Of a DNA stretch of 64,000 nucleotides, positions 32,569 to 40,757 are shown one piece after another. Within the stretch, counting starts at the first letter, position 1. Every line of letters starts with the position of its first letter. Both the position numbers and the translations under genes were made by a program. The notes beneath the pieces are model-generated. The model saw nothing but the letters and a program-made list of their open reading frames with translations, had not been told where the DNA came from and did not search any database. The DNA lies in the NCBI RefSeq assembly GCF_015277675.1, contig NZ_JADHEC010000001.1:124001-188000 (forward strand), given 5' to 3'. The DNA comes from Flavobacterium soyangense (GTDB lineage Bacteria > Bacteroidota > Bacteroidia > Flavobacteriales > Flavobacteriaceae).

Positions 32569-35316
32569 TTAAAAAATAATTTTATCAGTTACTGTTGTAC
32601 CGTTTTGCAAAACCGTTTTTACAATCAAAGTTTGACGACTTGACACTAGATTAGCTATTGACAATTCGCTGCTGTTTACCTTGTCTTTTTGATAGATTTG
32701 TTTTCCTGACAAGTCATAAATTGCAACCTTGTCAATAGTTTCAGCAAAGGAATTGATTTTTAGTTGTTTGTTTTTGTTCGAGACCAATACCTTATTTGCT
32801 TGTGTATCAAAATTCGTTGTGCCTAATGTTTTATTGTTATACTTCAGCACAAAACGATCATTAAATGTTCCTGCTACCGTGTTAAAAGTATAGTTCCCGT
32901 TTTTTAAATCAAAAATGGTATTAGTCAACTTATCTTCAATAAACACCGCTTTATTGGTAAGCGAACCATCTACTTGGTCAATGTTGATAGTAAAAGCACC
33001 ATTAATTGTGGTACGATAACCTAGAGGCACTTCGTCATTTTCATCAAACGGTAAAGCACGCCCTTGAATCGTTAAATTCTTGTCTTGGTTCACGCTATAA
33101 AAGTCTACAAATTCATTGCCATCAAAACTCTCGCCATCAAAACGATCATCGTAGCCATTAGTGGCATCAGTTATATAACCTACTAAAGTTTGCTTGAAAG
33201 CCCCTTGAGTATTTGTTAAATTTAACCAAATGCGATTTTTTTCTATAGCATTCTTAGTTATTGTTTTAGGGTTTCTCGATTTGAAAAACTGTTGATTAAT
33301 CCCTGACAAATCTGTCATTGCGACTCCACTGGCTACACGCATTGCATTTGTAAAGTTAATAGTTCCCGTGGCTTTGGCTGTTGCAAAAAATCCTTGACCA
33401 GCAGATATATAACCATTTGGTTTTGCTCCACCACTTGGAGCATAACCTCCACCTCCTGGATCTGGATAAGGTTTACCTGTTGCAAGGTCAATGTCACGTT
33501 GAGTTGCTGCAACACCTCCAGTGGCATTATAAGTGGCATAATCATCACGCGAATAGGCATAAACCCCAGTTCCTGGATTTGAAACACCTATCCCAATTTT
33601 CGTTTTGTGCGTCCAGAAATAAAGTGTTCCACTCAAAACACCAGCATTATCTTTCAAAAAGGTTTCTGCGTCTAAAGCAGATGGATATGGATTTCCTAAT
33701 AAATATGAAACTCCAAAATTAGGATCAGTTGAAGGCAAACTAAAATTACTATTGTATGGAACTGGTAGTGTAACATCCCCATTATTTGGAACGCCTGTAA
33801 AAGTTGCAGTATATGGCGCTCCTGGAATTATTCCTATACCAGGTTCTGGTCCACGAACAATATAACCTTTTCCAGGCGACATAACCGTTGATACTGATTC
33901 TTGTTGCCAATTTTCCCCTATTTCTGTGGGATTATACGAATAATATTTATCCGAAATTGTTTTGTTCCGAGATACACCTCCTAAAGTAAAATCTTTCACA
34001 GGCGATGACCAATAGATGTAATCAGTGTTAATAATACCGGTATTTGTAGTTCTAACGTAATCAATATTCCCTGAATTTAAAACATTATTTGTTTGTACTA
34101 AACTTGCGTTGTTAAAAAAGGTCATATCGCCAAAACCTGGTGTGTCAACTTTCAATCCGTTAGTTAAAGTTAAAGTGTGCCCAGCATTTATATTAACACT
34201 TACCCCCGCATTTACTGTGCAAGAACAAGCAGACAGGTTTATGCCCACCAAATTTAATGAAGAATTATAATTTCCGGCAAAAACAATATCTTCTGAAATT
34301 ACTGGCTGTGTGCCATTTGACCAAGAACCAACTCCTGATATAACATTCCAAGTATTTGTAGGTTTTTTTATTAAAACACTTGTAGCATTAGAAATACAAC
34401 CTGATGAATTTTTTGCTGTTACGCTATATGCTCCAGGAGAAAGCGAAGTAAAAACTCCTGAGGTGTTTGTATAAGTTAATCCATTTATACTATATTTCAT
34501 TCCAGAACCTGTTGGTGCAGAAACAGTTATTGTCCCTGTTGATAATGTACAAGTAGGCTGTGCTGTTGCGCTTGCTACTGTTGGAGTTGTAGTCATAGAA
34601 GGATTAACAACAACAGTTGTTTCTGCAATCATCACAAAAGGCACGTCAGGATTAGGGCGAGTATCAATAATTGAACTTTTCATTTTTATTTGATAAATAC
34701 CCCCACCTGTAGCAATTAAGCTATAATTTGGACTGCTTATGAAAGGTGTAGCTGATAGCCCTGGTCCAGACCAGGAATAAGTATATGGCCCTCCATTTGG
34801 AGGAGGTGTTGCAGTAAGATTTATGGCATTCCCCACGCAAACAGGAGAATTTGATGTTGCTAAACCTGTTCCGCCTAAATTTGATAAAGTAGTAAAATCA
34901 ACATCGGCGGAAGCACCACCATTACAACTTGCAACTAAGTTTTCCCCAATATATATACGTTCAGATGCATTACAACTACCTCCAATAAGTATACCTCCAT
35001 TTTCAATAATTACTGAAGATCCTTCCGAAAGTCTCAAAGAATTATTCCCTGCAGAAAAATCTAGAGATGATCCACTCCTAACAATTATCTGAACGGGACC
35101 TAATCCACAAGTTGTTAAATCTAATTGAGCATTCATTACCAAAGTACAATACGGTAGTGAACCATTTCCAATACTAATTACATTGTTGCCAGAAAATGTC
35201 GTACAAGTCAAATTACTTGCGTTTTTATTTGTAGTAATTGTGTATGTTTGTGCATTAACTTTTCCATAAAAAGCAAACACTAACAACAAAACCGTAAGAA
35301 GTACTTTTTTAACCAT
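32569..35316 (-). CDS. Large T9SS-exported surface protein (paralogue 2)
   Basis: 915 aa. Signal peptide MVKKVLLTVLLLVFAFYGKVNAQ. N-terminal beta-helix-like segments (SGNNVISIGNGSLPYCTLVMNAQLDL), an Ig-like region (NSPVCVGNAINLTATPP...YTYSWSGPG) and an SprB-like repeat (QPTCTLSTGTITVSAPTGSG...SPGAYSVTAKNSSGC). The C-terminal half is clearly homologous to the downstream gene (DYIYWSSPVKD, GTLYFWTHKTKIG, YSRDDYATYNATGG, NRIWLNLTNTQGAFKQTLVGYITDATNGYDDRFDGES, KAVFIEDKLTNTIFDLKNGNYTF), then a type A sorting tail. The two genes are a tandem duplication with divergent N-termini. Confidence 0.87.
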   Translation of the reverse strand: MVKKVLLTVLLLVFAFYGKVNAQTYTITTNKNASNLTCTTFSGNNVISIGNGSLPYCTLVMNAQLDLTTCGLGPVQIIVRSGSSLDFSAGNNSLRLSEGSSVIIENGGILIGGSCNASERIYIGENLVASCNGGASADVDFTTLSNLGGTGLATSNSPVCVGNAINLTATPPPNGGPYTYSWSGPGLSATPFISSPNYSLIATGGGIYQIKMKSSIIDTRPNPDVPFVMIAETTVVVNPSMTTTPTVASATAQPTCTLSTGTITVSAPTGSGMKYSINGLTYTNTSGVFTSLSPGAYSVTAKNSSGCISNATSVLIKKPTNTWNVISGVGSWSNGTQPVISEDIVFAGNYNSSLNLVGINLSACSCTVNAGVSVNINAGHTLTLTNGLKVDTPGFGDMTFFNNASLVQTNNVLNSGNIDYVRTTNTGIINTDYIYWSSPVKDFTLGGVSRNKTISDKYYSYNPTEIGENWQQESVSTVMSPGKGYIVRGPEPGIGIIPGAPYTATFTGVPNNGDVTLPVPYNSNFSLPSTDPNFGVSYLLGNPYPSALDAETFLKDNAGVLSGTLYFWTHKTKIGIGVSNPGTGVYAYSRDDYATYNATGGVAATQRDIDLATGKPYPDPGGGGYAPSGGAKPNGYISAGQGFFATAKATGTINFTNAMRVASGVAMTDLSGINQQFFKSRNPKTITKNAIEKNRIWLNLTNTQGAFKQTLVGYITDATNGYDDRFDGESFDGNEFVDFYSVNQDKNLTIQGRALPFDENDEVPLGYRTTINGAFTINIDQVDGSLTNKAVFIEDKLTNTIFDLKNGNYTFNTVAGTFNDRFVLKYNNKTLGTTNFDTQANKVLVSNKNKQLKINSFAETIDKVAIYDLSGKQIYQKDKVNSSELSIANLVSSRQTLIVKTVLQNGTTVTDKIIF

Positions 35317-35572
35317 AACCCTATATCTTTTATTCTTTTAAAATCTATTTAAAACCTACTTAATTTAAAAATAAAACGTAGGTTGAGTGCAAAGCAACCA
35401 CAACTTATTAATAGCTCAAAATTTTTTCGTTTAAATGCTATTATATCAGTTATACTGCAGTCTGATAAAGACAAAAAAATGCTTTTTTTTGAAAATTCCT
35501 AAAAAAGGTTTTCAAATTATTAAATATCTGATTGCTACTATAATTACGAGGTCAAATAACACTTCTTTCTTA
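35317..35572. other. Divergent intergenic region upstream of recX
   Basis: Holds the leader and promoter of the minus-strand surface-protein gene, with an inverted repeat ACCTAC ... GTAGGT at about 35355-35384. No gene is seen. Confidence 0.4.
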
Positions 35573-35606
35573 TTGGATAATTCATAAACAAAATTGTCTA
35601 TTTTTG
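35573..35606 (+). promoter_or_regulatory. Promoter of recX
   Basis: TTG at 35573-35575, a 23-nt spacer, and TATTTTTG at 35599-35606. Leader of about 67 nt before ATG 35680. Confidence 0.5.
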
Positions 35607-35679
35607 TCCCTTTGAGAAAAGCAATAGGAAGATCAAAACACTTAATATTATTCCTAATTAATGAAATAACTCCCAACCC

Positions 35680-36168
35680 ATGAAAGACGTTTTCTCCATA
35701 AAAGAAGCCATTCAAAAGATAGAATATTTTTGTTCCTATCAAGAACGTTGTCACGAGGAAGTGGTTACCAAATTACGCTCAATGAAAATGGATTCAGAAG
35801 AAATAGATACCATTATGGTACATCTTATTGCTTCTAATTTTCTTAGCGAAGAGCGTTTTGCCCGTAGTTTTGCCAGAGGGAAACACCGCATCAAACATTG
35901 GGGAAAAATCAGAATTATTAATGAATTGAAATATAAAAACATTTCTCAAACGCTAATCAATACTGCACTCAAGGAAATTACTCCCGAGGAATATTTGGAA
36001 ACATTTCACTCATTGTCGGAACGGCATTGGGAATCCATCAGAGAGACAAACGCATTAAAAAAACGAAAGAAGTTTTGTGATTATATGCTTCGCCGCGGTT
36101 TTGAAAGCAATCTGGTTTATGATAAAGTGAAAGAATTGGAAGGGATGGCACACGGACAATACGGATGA
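35680..36168 (+). CDS. recX: Regulatory protein RecX
   Basis: 162 aa modulator of RecA filaments, made of three-helix repeats. Family features: YCSYQERCHEEVVTKLRSM-like FCSYQERCHEEVVTKLR, LIASNFLSEERFARSFARGKHRIKHWGKIRIINELKYKNIS and KKFCDYMLRRGFESNLVYDKVKEL. The last residues (GMAHGQYG) and the stop lie inside the first unit of the 84-bp tandem array that begins at 36144, so the repeat has supplied or replaced the natural C-terminus. recA is not in the window. Confidence 0.93.
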   Translation: MKDVFSIKEAIQKIEYFCSYQERCHEEVVTKLRSMKMDSEEIDTIMVHLIASNFLSEERFARSFARGKHRIKHWGKIRIINELKYKNISQTLINTALKEITPEEYLETFHSLSERHWESIRETNALKKRKKFCDYMLRRGFESNLVYDKVKELEGMAHGQYG

Positions 36169-36731
36169 AACGGATTGTCACGGATTTTTATATTTTAACC
36201 CTATAAGAGATATAAGGTCATTTAAGTGATGGCACACGGACAGAACAGATAAAACGGATTGTCACGGATTTTTATATTTTAACCCTATAAGAGATATAAG
36301 GTCATTTAAGTGATGGCACACGGACAAAACGGATAAAACGGATTGTCACGGATTTTTATATTTTAACCCTATAAGAGATATAAGGTCATTTAAGTGATGG
36401 CACACGGACAGAACGGACAGAACGGATTGTCACGGATTTTTATATTTTAACCCTATAAGAGATATAAGGTCATTTAAGTGATGGCACACGGACAGAACGG
36501 ATAAAACGGATTGTCACGGATTTTTATATTTTAACCCTATAAGAGATATAAGGTCATTTAAGTGATGGCACACGGACAAAACGGATAAAACGGATTGTCA
36601 CGGATTTTTATATTTTAACCCTATAAGAGATATAAGGTCATTTAAGGGATGGCAAACGGACAAAACGGATAAAACGGATTGTCACGGATTTTTATATTTT
36701 AACCCTATAAGAGATATAAGGTCATTTAAGT
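36144..36731 (+). repeat. 84-bp tandem repeat, seven copies
   Basis: Units start at 36144, 36228, 36312, 36396, 36480, 36564 and 36648, each exactly 84 bp, differing at only a few positions. Each unit has GGCACACGGAC, ACGGATTGTCACGGATT, then AACCCTATAAGAGATATAAGG. The first unit overlaps the end of recX. The last unit carries the variants AAGGGATGGCAAACGG. A degenerate single copy of part of the unit lies at 38099-38215. Confidence 0.95.
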
Positions 36732-36735
36732 TAGA

Positions 36736-36812
36736 AAACATTTCAAATTATCTGTGCAAATCCGTTTCATCCGTTTAAACCTGCCTGTCGGCAGACAGGT
36801 CTGTGGCTAATT
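36736..36812 (-). repeat. Inverted-repeat end element (family D) after the tandem array
   Basis: ATCTGTGCAAATCCGTTT, then the family C palindrome (36779-36800), then CTGTGGCTAA. It has the same layout as the right end of the GxxExxY cassette (40691-40756). Confidence 0.55.
36779..36800. repeat. Palindromic repeat, family C copy 2
   Basis: Identical in all 22 bp to 25959-25980. Confidence 0.75.
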
Positions 36813-36826
36813 TTTTATTATCGAAA

Positions 36827-37981
36827 CTAAAGAGATAGCAAAACACTCACTGCATTACCTCCAAAACCAACCGAATTTATAAGCACTTTTCGGATTTGTT
36901 TTCTGGGTATTTGAACTTCGGCAAAGGGAACACCTAAAAATTTCTGGTGTTGCATCATCAAAATCCCCATTTCAACACTCAACATTCCCGAAGCGCCAAA
37001 AGTGTGACCGATTTTCCATTTATTGGTGGTAAGCATCGGTAAATCGCTTTCAAAAACTTTTTGAATCGCTTTATACTCGGTTAAATCACCTGCTTTTGTT
37101 CCCGGAGCGTGCATTACAATGACATCAACTTCGGATAAATCAGTGTTTTCCAAAGCCATTTTCATCGATTTCTGAAAGCAAATCGCTTCTGCCGAAATGG
37201 ATATATTATGTTCCAAGATTTCGGTGGCATAACCAATTCCTTCAATAAAAGCCAACGCATTTTCTTTTCTACCAATTTCCAAACAACAAACTGCAGCTCC
37301 TTCGCCAAGAATCATCCCACTTAGGGTTTTCTTCAGGTCGAAAGCCCTATTTGGAAACGCTTCTACACTATTGGAATAAATTTTCAAAGCTCGCATTTGG
37401 GCAATGGTAAAATCGGTCAATGGAGCTTCGCTTCCGCCAACAATAAATTTATCGGCCATTCCGGAACGAAGCCAAGCCACACCATTTAACAAAGCGTGCA
37501 AAGCAGTCGAACAGGTGATAGAATGTGAAATTTCAGGGCCTGAACTTTGCAAATCGTGAGCCACCCAAGAGGAAATATTTCCCAAAGTGGTCGTTGGTGA
37601 TGCCAAAGTTTGTGCCTTTCCGGTTTCTAAATATTCCTGATAGTGTTTTTCGAATAAATCAGTCGCACCACGCGAAGAACCTATGTTAATTCCGAAAACA
37701 TCATTTGGAGTCCAACCTGCATTTTGTAAGGCTTTGCGCGAAGCTGCCATCGCATACAAAACAGTTTTGTCTAAAGATTTATATTTAGAATCGGATTGTT
37801 TTAATGCCTCAATCATTTCACTAGAATCTTTATCTAATTTCCCAACGAGTGTATCTTTATGGTCTAAAAAATGTTCGGTGAAACAATGATTGGTGCTTTG
37901 ATAGTTTTCCCAAATCGTTTCTGGATTATTTCCTAACGGAGAAATCGAGGCTATAGCAGTTATGGAGATAGTTTGTGACAA
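36827..37981 (-). CDS. FabF-like beta-ketoacyl-ACP synthase in the biotin cluster
   Basis: 384 aa, thiolase fold, KAS I/II type (a little shorter than FabF, ~410). The catalytic triad is visible: C157 in ITCSTALHALLNG, H291 in VMHAPGTKAGD (FabF: HGTGTxxND) and H326 in KIGHTFGASGMLS. It catalyses Claisen condensation of acyl groups with malonyl-ACP. Its position downstream of bioA, in the same direction, suggests a part in making the pimeloyl moiety of biotin. The generic alternative is another secondary fatty-acid role. Atypical HAPGT supports a specialised paralogue rather than housekeeping FabF. Confidence 0.8.
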   Translation of the reverse strand: MSQTISITAIASISPLGNNPETIWENYQSTNHCFTEHFLDHKDTLVGKLDKDSSEMIEALKQSDSKYKSLDKTVLYAMAASRKALQNAGWTPNDVFGINIGSSRGATDLFEKHYQEYLETGKAQTLASPTTTLGNISSWVAHDLQSSGPEISHSITCSTALHALLNGVAWLRSGMADKFIVGGSEAPLTDFTIAQMRALKIYSNSVEAFPNRAFDLKKTLSGMILGEGAAVCCLEIGRKENALAFIEGIGYATEILEHNISISAEAICFQKSMKMALENTDLSEVDVIVMHAPGTKAGDLTEYKAIQKVFESDLPMLTTNKWKIGHTFGASGMLSVEMGILMMQHQKFLGVPFAEVQIPRKQIRKVLINSVGFGGNAVSVLLSL

Positions 37982-38034
37982 GACTGTTTATTTTACCGCA
38001 AAGGTCGTGAAGTTTTTGCAAAAATGGCAACTAT

Positions 38035-38264
38035 TTAACCACGAAGAGCACAAAGAAGGCACAAGGTTCACAAAGTTTTTATTTGAAATACTATGAAAAC
38101 GGCACACAGATGATACAGATTTAGACCGATAAAAACGGGTTTTTATAATTATGAGAGCGATAAATGGAACGTAAATAAAAAACAGATTTATAAATTTTAA
38201 CCCTATAAGGTCATTGAATTTTAATAGTGCTCTTAGTGCCTTCTTAGTGCACTTTGTGGTTAAA
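38035..38264. repeat. Composite inverted repeat between the ketosynthase gene and bioA (family E copy 1)
   Basis: Left arm TTAACCACGAAGAGCACAAAG with AAGGCAC at 38035-38072; right arm its approximate reverse complement at 38227-38264 (CTTAGTGCCTTCTTAGTGCAC, TTTGTGGTTAAA). Between them (38099-38215) is a degenerate copy of the 84-bp unit, including TTTTAACCCTATAAGGTCAT. A similar arrangement lies at 58846-59062. Confidence 0.6.
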
Positions 38265-38266
38265 TT

Positions 38267-39538
38267 CTAAACTATTTCCAAAACTTTTTCGACCACTTTG
38301 TACACTTTTTGTAATTGTTCGTCGGTGATAATATAGGGTGGCAAAATATAGACTATGTTACCAACAGGTCTCAGAATTATTCCGTTTTCAATGAAAAAAT
38401 CATAGAGTTTGTTGCGCAAAGTTCCATAGTAACTTGCTGAACTTTCGGTTTTTATTTCCAAAGCAAAAATCACTCCCAGCACTCTTGTTGTAGTCACTTT
38501 TAGATTGGATTCAATATGCTTTTGAAAAGCCAAATGACTTTTATTTACTCGAGCAATATTGTCTTGCATTTCCTGGGTTTGCAACAAGGTTAAACTTGCC
38601 AAAGCAGCAGCACAACCCGTAGGATTTGCTGTAAATGTATGACCATGAAACAATGCTTTATTGATGTCTTCATCATAAAAAGCATCAAAAATGGCTGAAG
38701 TAAAAGTCGTAATAGCCATTGGGATTGTGCCGCCGGTCAATGCTTTTGACAAACACATCATATCTGGCTTTTCGGTCAGATAATCCATAGCAAAAGTCTT
38801 CCCTGTTTTTCCAAAACCTGTCATCACTTCATCGGCAATTGTGAGCACATTATTTTCTTGGCAAATCTTTATTAATTCATCAAGCGATTCGGGTTCGTAC
38901 ATTACCATTCCGGCAGCTCCCTGAACTAGTGGTTCAAAAATAAATCCTGCACAATTATGGTTTTTTATAACTTCGTGCAAAGTATCAAAACTTTCTTTTT
39001 CATGTCCTTTTATTGGAACCGGAATCCGCACCACATCAATAAACATTCCTTGGAAAGCTTGGGTGTAAAAGGATATTCCGCTGGCTGCCATTGCTGCAAA
39101 AGTATCACCGTGAAAAGCATTTTCGAAAGCAATTATGGTAGTTTTCTTTTCTCCCTTATTAAAAAAATATTGCAAAGCCACTTTAATCGCAACTTCAACA
39201 GCAGTTGAACCATTGTCAGAGAAAAATATTTTTTGTTGGTTTTTTGGCAAAATTTCCATCAGCCTTTCAGCCAAAATTACGGCAGGTTCATGTGTAAATC
39301 CTCCAAAAAGGACGTGCTCCAAGGTCGTCAATTGTTTATAAATTGCATCGGCAATAACCTTGTTCGAATGTCCATAAGGATTCACCCACCACGAGGCGAT
39401 TGCGTCAATATATTCCTTGTTGTTTTCGTCCCAAAGTAAAGCGCCTTCCCCTCTTTTTATGGCAATAGGAAGCGCTGCGGTTTTGTGTTGTGTATAAGGA
39501 TGCCAAAGGTGGTTTTGGTCTCTTTCAGTTAAGTTCAT
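38267..39538 (-). CDS. bioA: Adenosylmethionine-8-amino-7-oxononanoate aminotransferase
   Basis: PLP enzyme of biotin synthesis that converts KAPA to DAPA, with SAM as amino donor. 423 aa. N-terminus HLWHPYTQHKTAALPI is the BioA hallmark. PLP Lys is K265 (MCLSKALTGG), PLP Asp in IADEVMTGFGKTG, and FSDNGSTAVEVAIKVALQYF is typical. A -7 element candidate lies 60 nt upstream (39597-39604), so bioA may be independently transcribed from bioD, which ends 88 nt upstream. Confidence 0.96.
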   Translation of the reverse strand: MNLTERDQNHLWHPYTQHKTAALPIAIKRGEGALLWDENNKEYIDAIASWWVNPYGHSNKVIADAIYKQLTTLEHVLFGGFTHEPAVILAERLMEILPKNQQKIFFSDNGSTAVEVAIKVALQYFFNKGEKKTTIIAFENAFHGDTFAAMAASGISFYTQAFQGMFIDVVRIPVPIKGHEKESFDTLHEVIKNHNCAGFIFEPLVQGAAGMVMYEPESLDELIKICQENNVLTIADEVMTGFGKTGKTFAMDYLTEKPDMMCLSKALTGGTIPMAITTFTSAIFDAFYDEDINKALFHGHTFTANPTGCAAALASLTLLQTQEMQDNIARVNKSHLAFQKHIESNLKVTTTRVLGVIFALEIKTESSASYYGTLRNKLYDFFIENGIILRPVGNIVYILPPYIITDEQLQKVYKVVEKVLEIV

Positions 39539-39596
39539 TGGATAAAGAATATAGATATTAGAGTATAGAAAAAAGACTAAACACTGTGATTTTCGA

Positions 39597-39604
39597 CAAA
39601 GATA
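39597..39604 (-). promoter_or_regulatory. -7 element candidate of bioA (TATCTTTG)
   Basis: Plus strand CAAAGATA. No clear -33 element. Confidence 0.4.
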
Positions 39605-39625
39605 GGGAAGTCTATCCTCTTTATT

Positions 39626-40258
39626 CTATATTCTATTGTCTTGTAAACTCAATAGATTCTCTCGAAACAAATCAGCGTATTCCTGAATTACAGTTTGATC
39701 AAAAAAAGGTTCTTGTTCTATTCTTCCAATGCATTTTATTCCGGTTTTATTCAGAATCATTGTTTCAGAAGATTCGTTTTTGTCACCGCTGAAAATGATT
39801 CCTGCAATTTTTATTTTTCTATTTTTTAGTGCTTCGATGGTAAGCAAAGTATGATTGATACTTCCCAAATAATGCCTTGAAACCACAATCACTTTATAAT
39901 CGGCTTGGATTAAATCGATGACGCAATCATTGCTGTTTAAGGGAACAAAGACACCGCCAGCACCTTCTATGACAAGATGATTTTTTGTTTTTGGTGCTGC
40001 AATTTGTTTTAAGTCAATCGTAATTCCGTCACGTTCAGCAGCGAGATGCGGACTGGCGGGCGTCTGCAATTGATATCTGTTTTCGTGGATAAAAGTTTTA
40101 TCATTTGAAATATAACTTTTGATTTTATGACTGTCGGAATTATCCAAATCGCCTGCTTGAATGGGTTTCCAATAATCGGCCTCGAGTGCTTCAACAATTA
40201 TAGCTGAAGCAATGGTTTTACCGACATCGGTTGAAATTCCTGTTATAAATAGTTTCAT
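39626..40258 (-). CDS. bioD: Dethiobiotin synthetase
   Basis: ATP-dependent carboxylase that closes the ureido ring of dethiobiotin from DAPA and CO2. 210 aa. P-loop FITGISTDVGKTIAS at the N-terminus, DYWKPIQAGD, and HLVIEGAGGVFVPLN (the GAGG motif) are diagnostic. The ATG is almost immediately preceded by the family D repeat at 40261-40302, which bounds the GxxExxY gene. Confidence 0.95.
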   Translation of the reverse strand: MKLFITGISTDVGKTIASAIIVEALEADYWKPIQAGDLDNSDSHKIKSYISNDKTFIHENRYQLQTPASPHLAAERDGITIDLKQIAAPKTKNHLVIEGAGGVFVPLNSNDCVIDLIQADYKVIVVSRHYLGSINHTLLTIEALKNRKIKIAGIIFSGDKNESSETMILNKTGIKCIGRIEQEPFFDQTVIQEYADLFRENLLSLQDNRI

Positions 40259-40260
40259 AG

Positions 40261-40302
40261 TTAGCCCACGGATAATACTGATTTAACAGATTATCACGGA
40301 TT
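40261..40302 (+). repeat. Family D end element, left end of the GxxExxY cassette
   Basis: TTAGCCCACGGATAATACTG followed by ATTTAACAGATTATCACGGATT. The reverse complement of 40691-40756 gives TAGCCCACTG ... ATTACTGATTAACACGGATT, i.e. the two ends are inverted copies. A further copy is at 58915-58954. Confidence 0.6.
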
Positions 40303-40695
40303 TTTTTTGTTTTGTTTCCTGTCGTTTGTATATATAATACGTTTAAATTCTGCGTCTTCTCCAAAATTTAATAATAAGCCAACTTCAATTTCAGTAGCTT
40401 TAAGATAATTCATTAATTGAGCAGAGTGAACATTTATAAGTAACTCACAAGCTTTAAGTTCAACTATTACATTGCCTTCTACCAATAAATCAGCATAATA
40501 TTCGCCAACTAATTGATTTTTGAAATAGACTTTTATTGGTTTCTGTGCTTCAACTTTATATCCTAACGATTTTAACTCAAAATACATTGAGTTTTGATAT
40601 ACTTTCTCTAGAAAACCATAACCCAACTGATTATAAACATCATAATAGGTCTTTAAAATCGAATCAGTAATTTCCTTATGAAGCAAGTTTGACAT
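40294..40695 (-). CDS. GxxExxY-family protein
   Basis: 133 aa. The eponymous motif is seen as GYGFLEKVYQNSMYFEL (G-F-L-E-K-V-Y). Later parts are also typical: GYKVEAQKPIKVYFKNQLVGEYYADLLVEGNVIVELKACELLINVHSAQLMNYLKATEIEVGLLLNFG. The spacing E...D-LVE...VELKA resembles the D-ExK core of PD-(D/E)XK nuclease folds, which is a weak structural hint only. Function is unknown. It interrupts the biotin genes and is bounded by inverted repeats, as if carried as a cassette. Confidence 0.85.
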   Translation of the reverse strand: MSNLLHKEITDSILKTYYDVYNQLGYGFLEKVYQNSMYFELKSLGYKVEAQKPIKVYFKNQLVGEYYADLLVEGNVIVELKACELLINVHSAQLMNYLKATEIEVGLLLNFGEDAEFKRIIYTNDRKQNKKNP

Positions 40696-40756
40696 AAATA
40701 ATCCGTGTTAATCAGTAATATCGGTTTCACCTGCCTGCAGGCAGGCAGGTCAGTGG
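40691..40756 (-). repeat. Family D end element with family C palindrome, right end of the GxxExxY cassette
   Basis: ATCCGTGTTAATCAGTAATA, GGTTTC, then the palindrome ACCTGCCTGCAGGCAGGCAGGT-like block at 40729-40750 (given here as a position, 22 bp), then CAGTGGGCTA running into the bioF stop codon. Confidence 0.6.
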
Positions 40757-40757
40757 G

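Larger units (their letters stand above)
40261..40756 (-). mobile_element. Candidate GxxExxY cassette inserted in the biotin operon
   Basis: About 0.5 kb consisting of one gene (40294-40695) between inverted repeat ends that share TAGCCCAC, TACTGATT and CACGGATT. Removing it would place bioF (ends 40758) directly before bioD (starts 40258). There is no transposase and no visible target duplication, so mobility is inferred from structure only. Confidence 0.45.

Noticed and set aside
33333..33722. Long antisense frames inside the second surface-protein gene
   Set aside because: Products are low-complexity (Gln/Leu/His-rich) and reflect codon bias of the true minus-strand gene.
36144..36731. 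CRISPR-like look of the regular repeats after recX
   Set aside because: The whole 84-bp unit repeats without variable spacers, and there are no cas genes; it is a plain tandem array.
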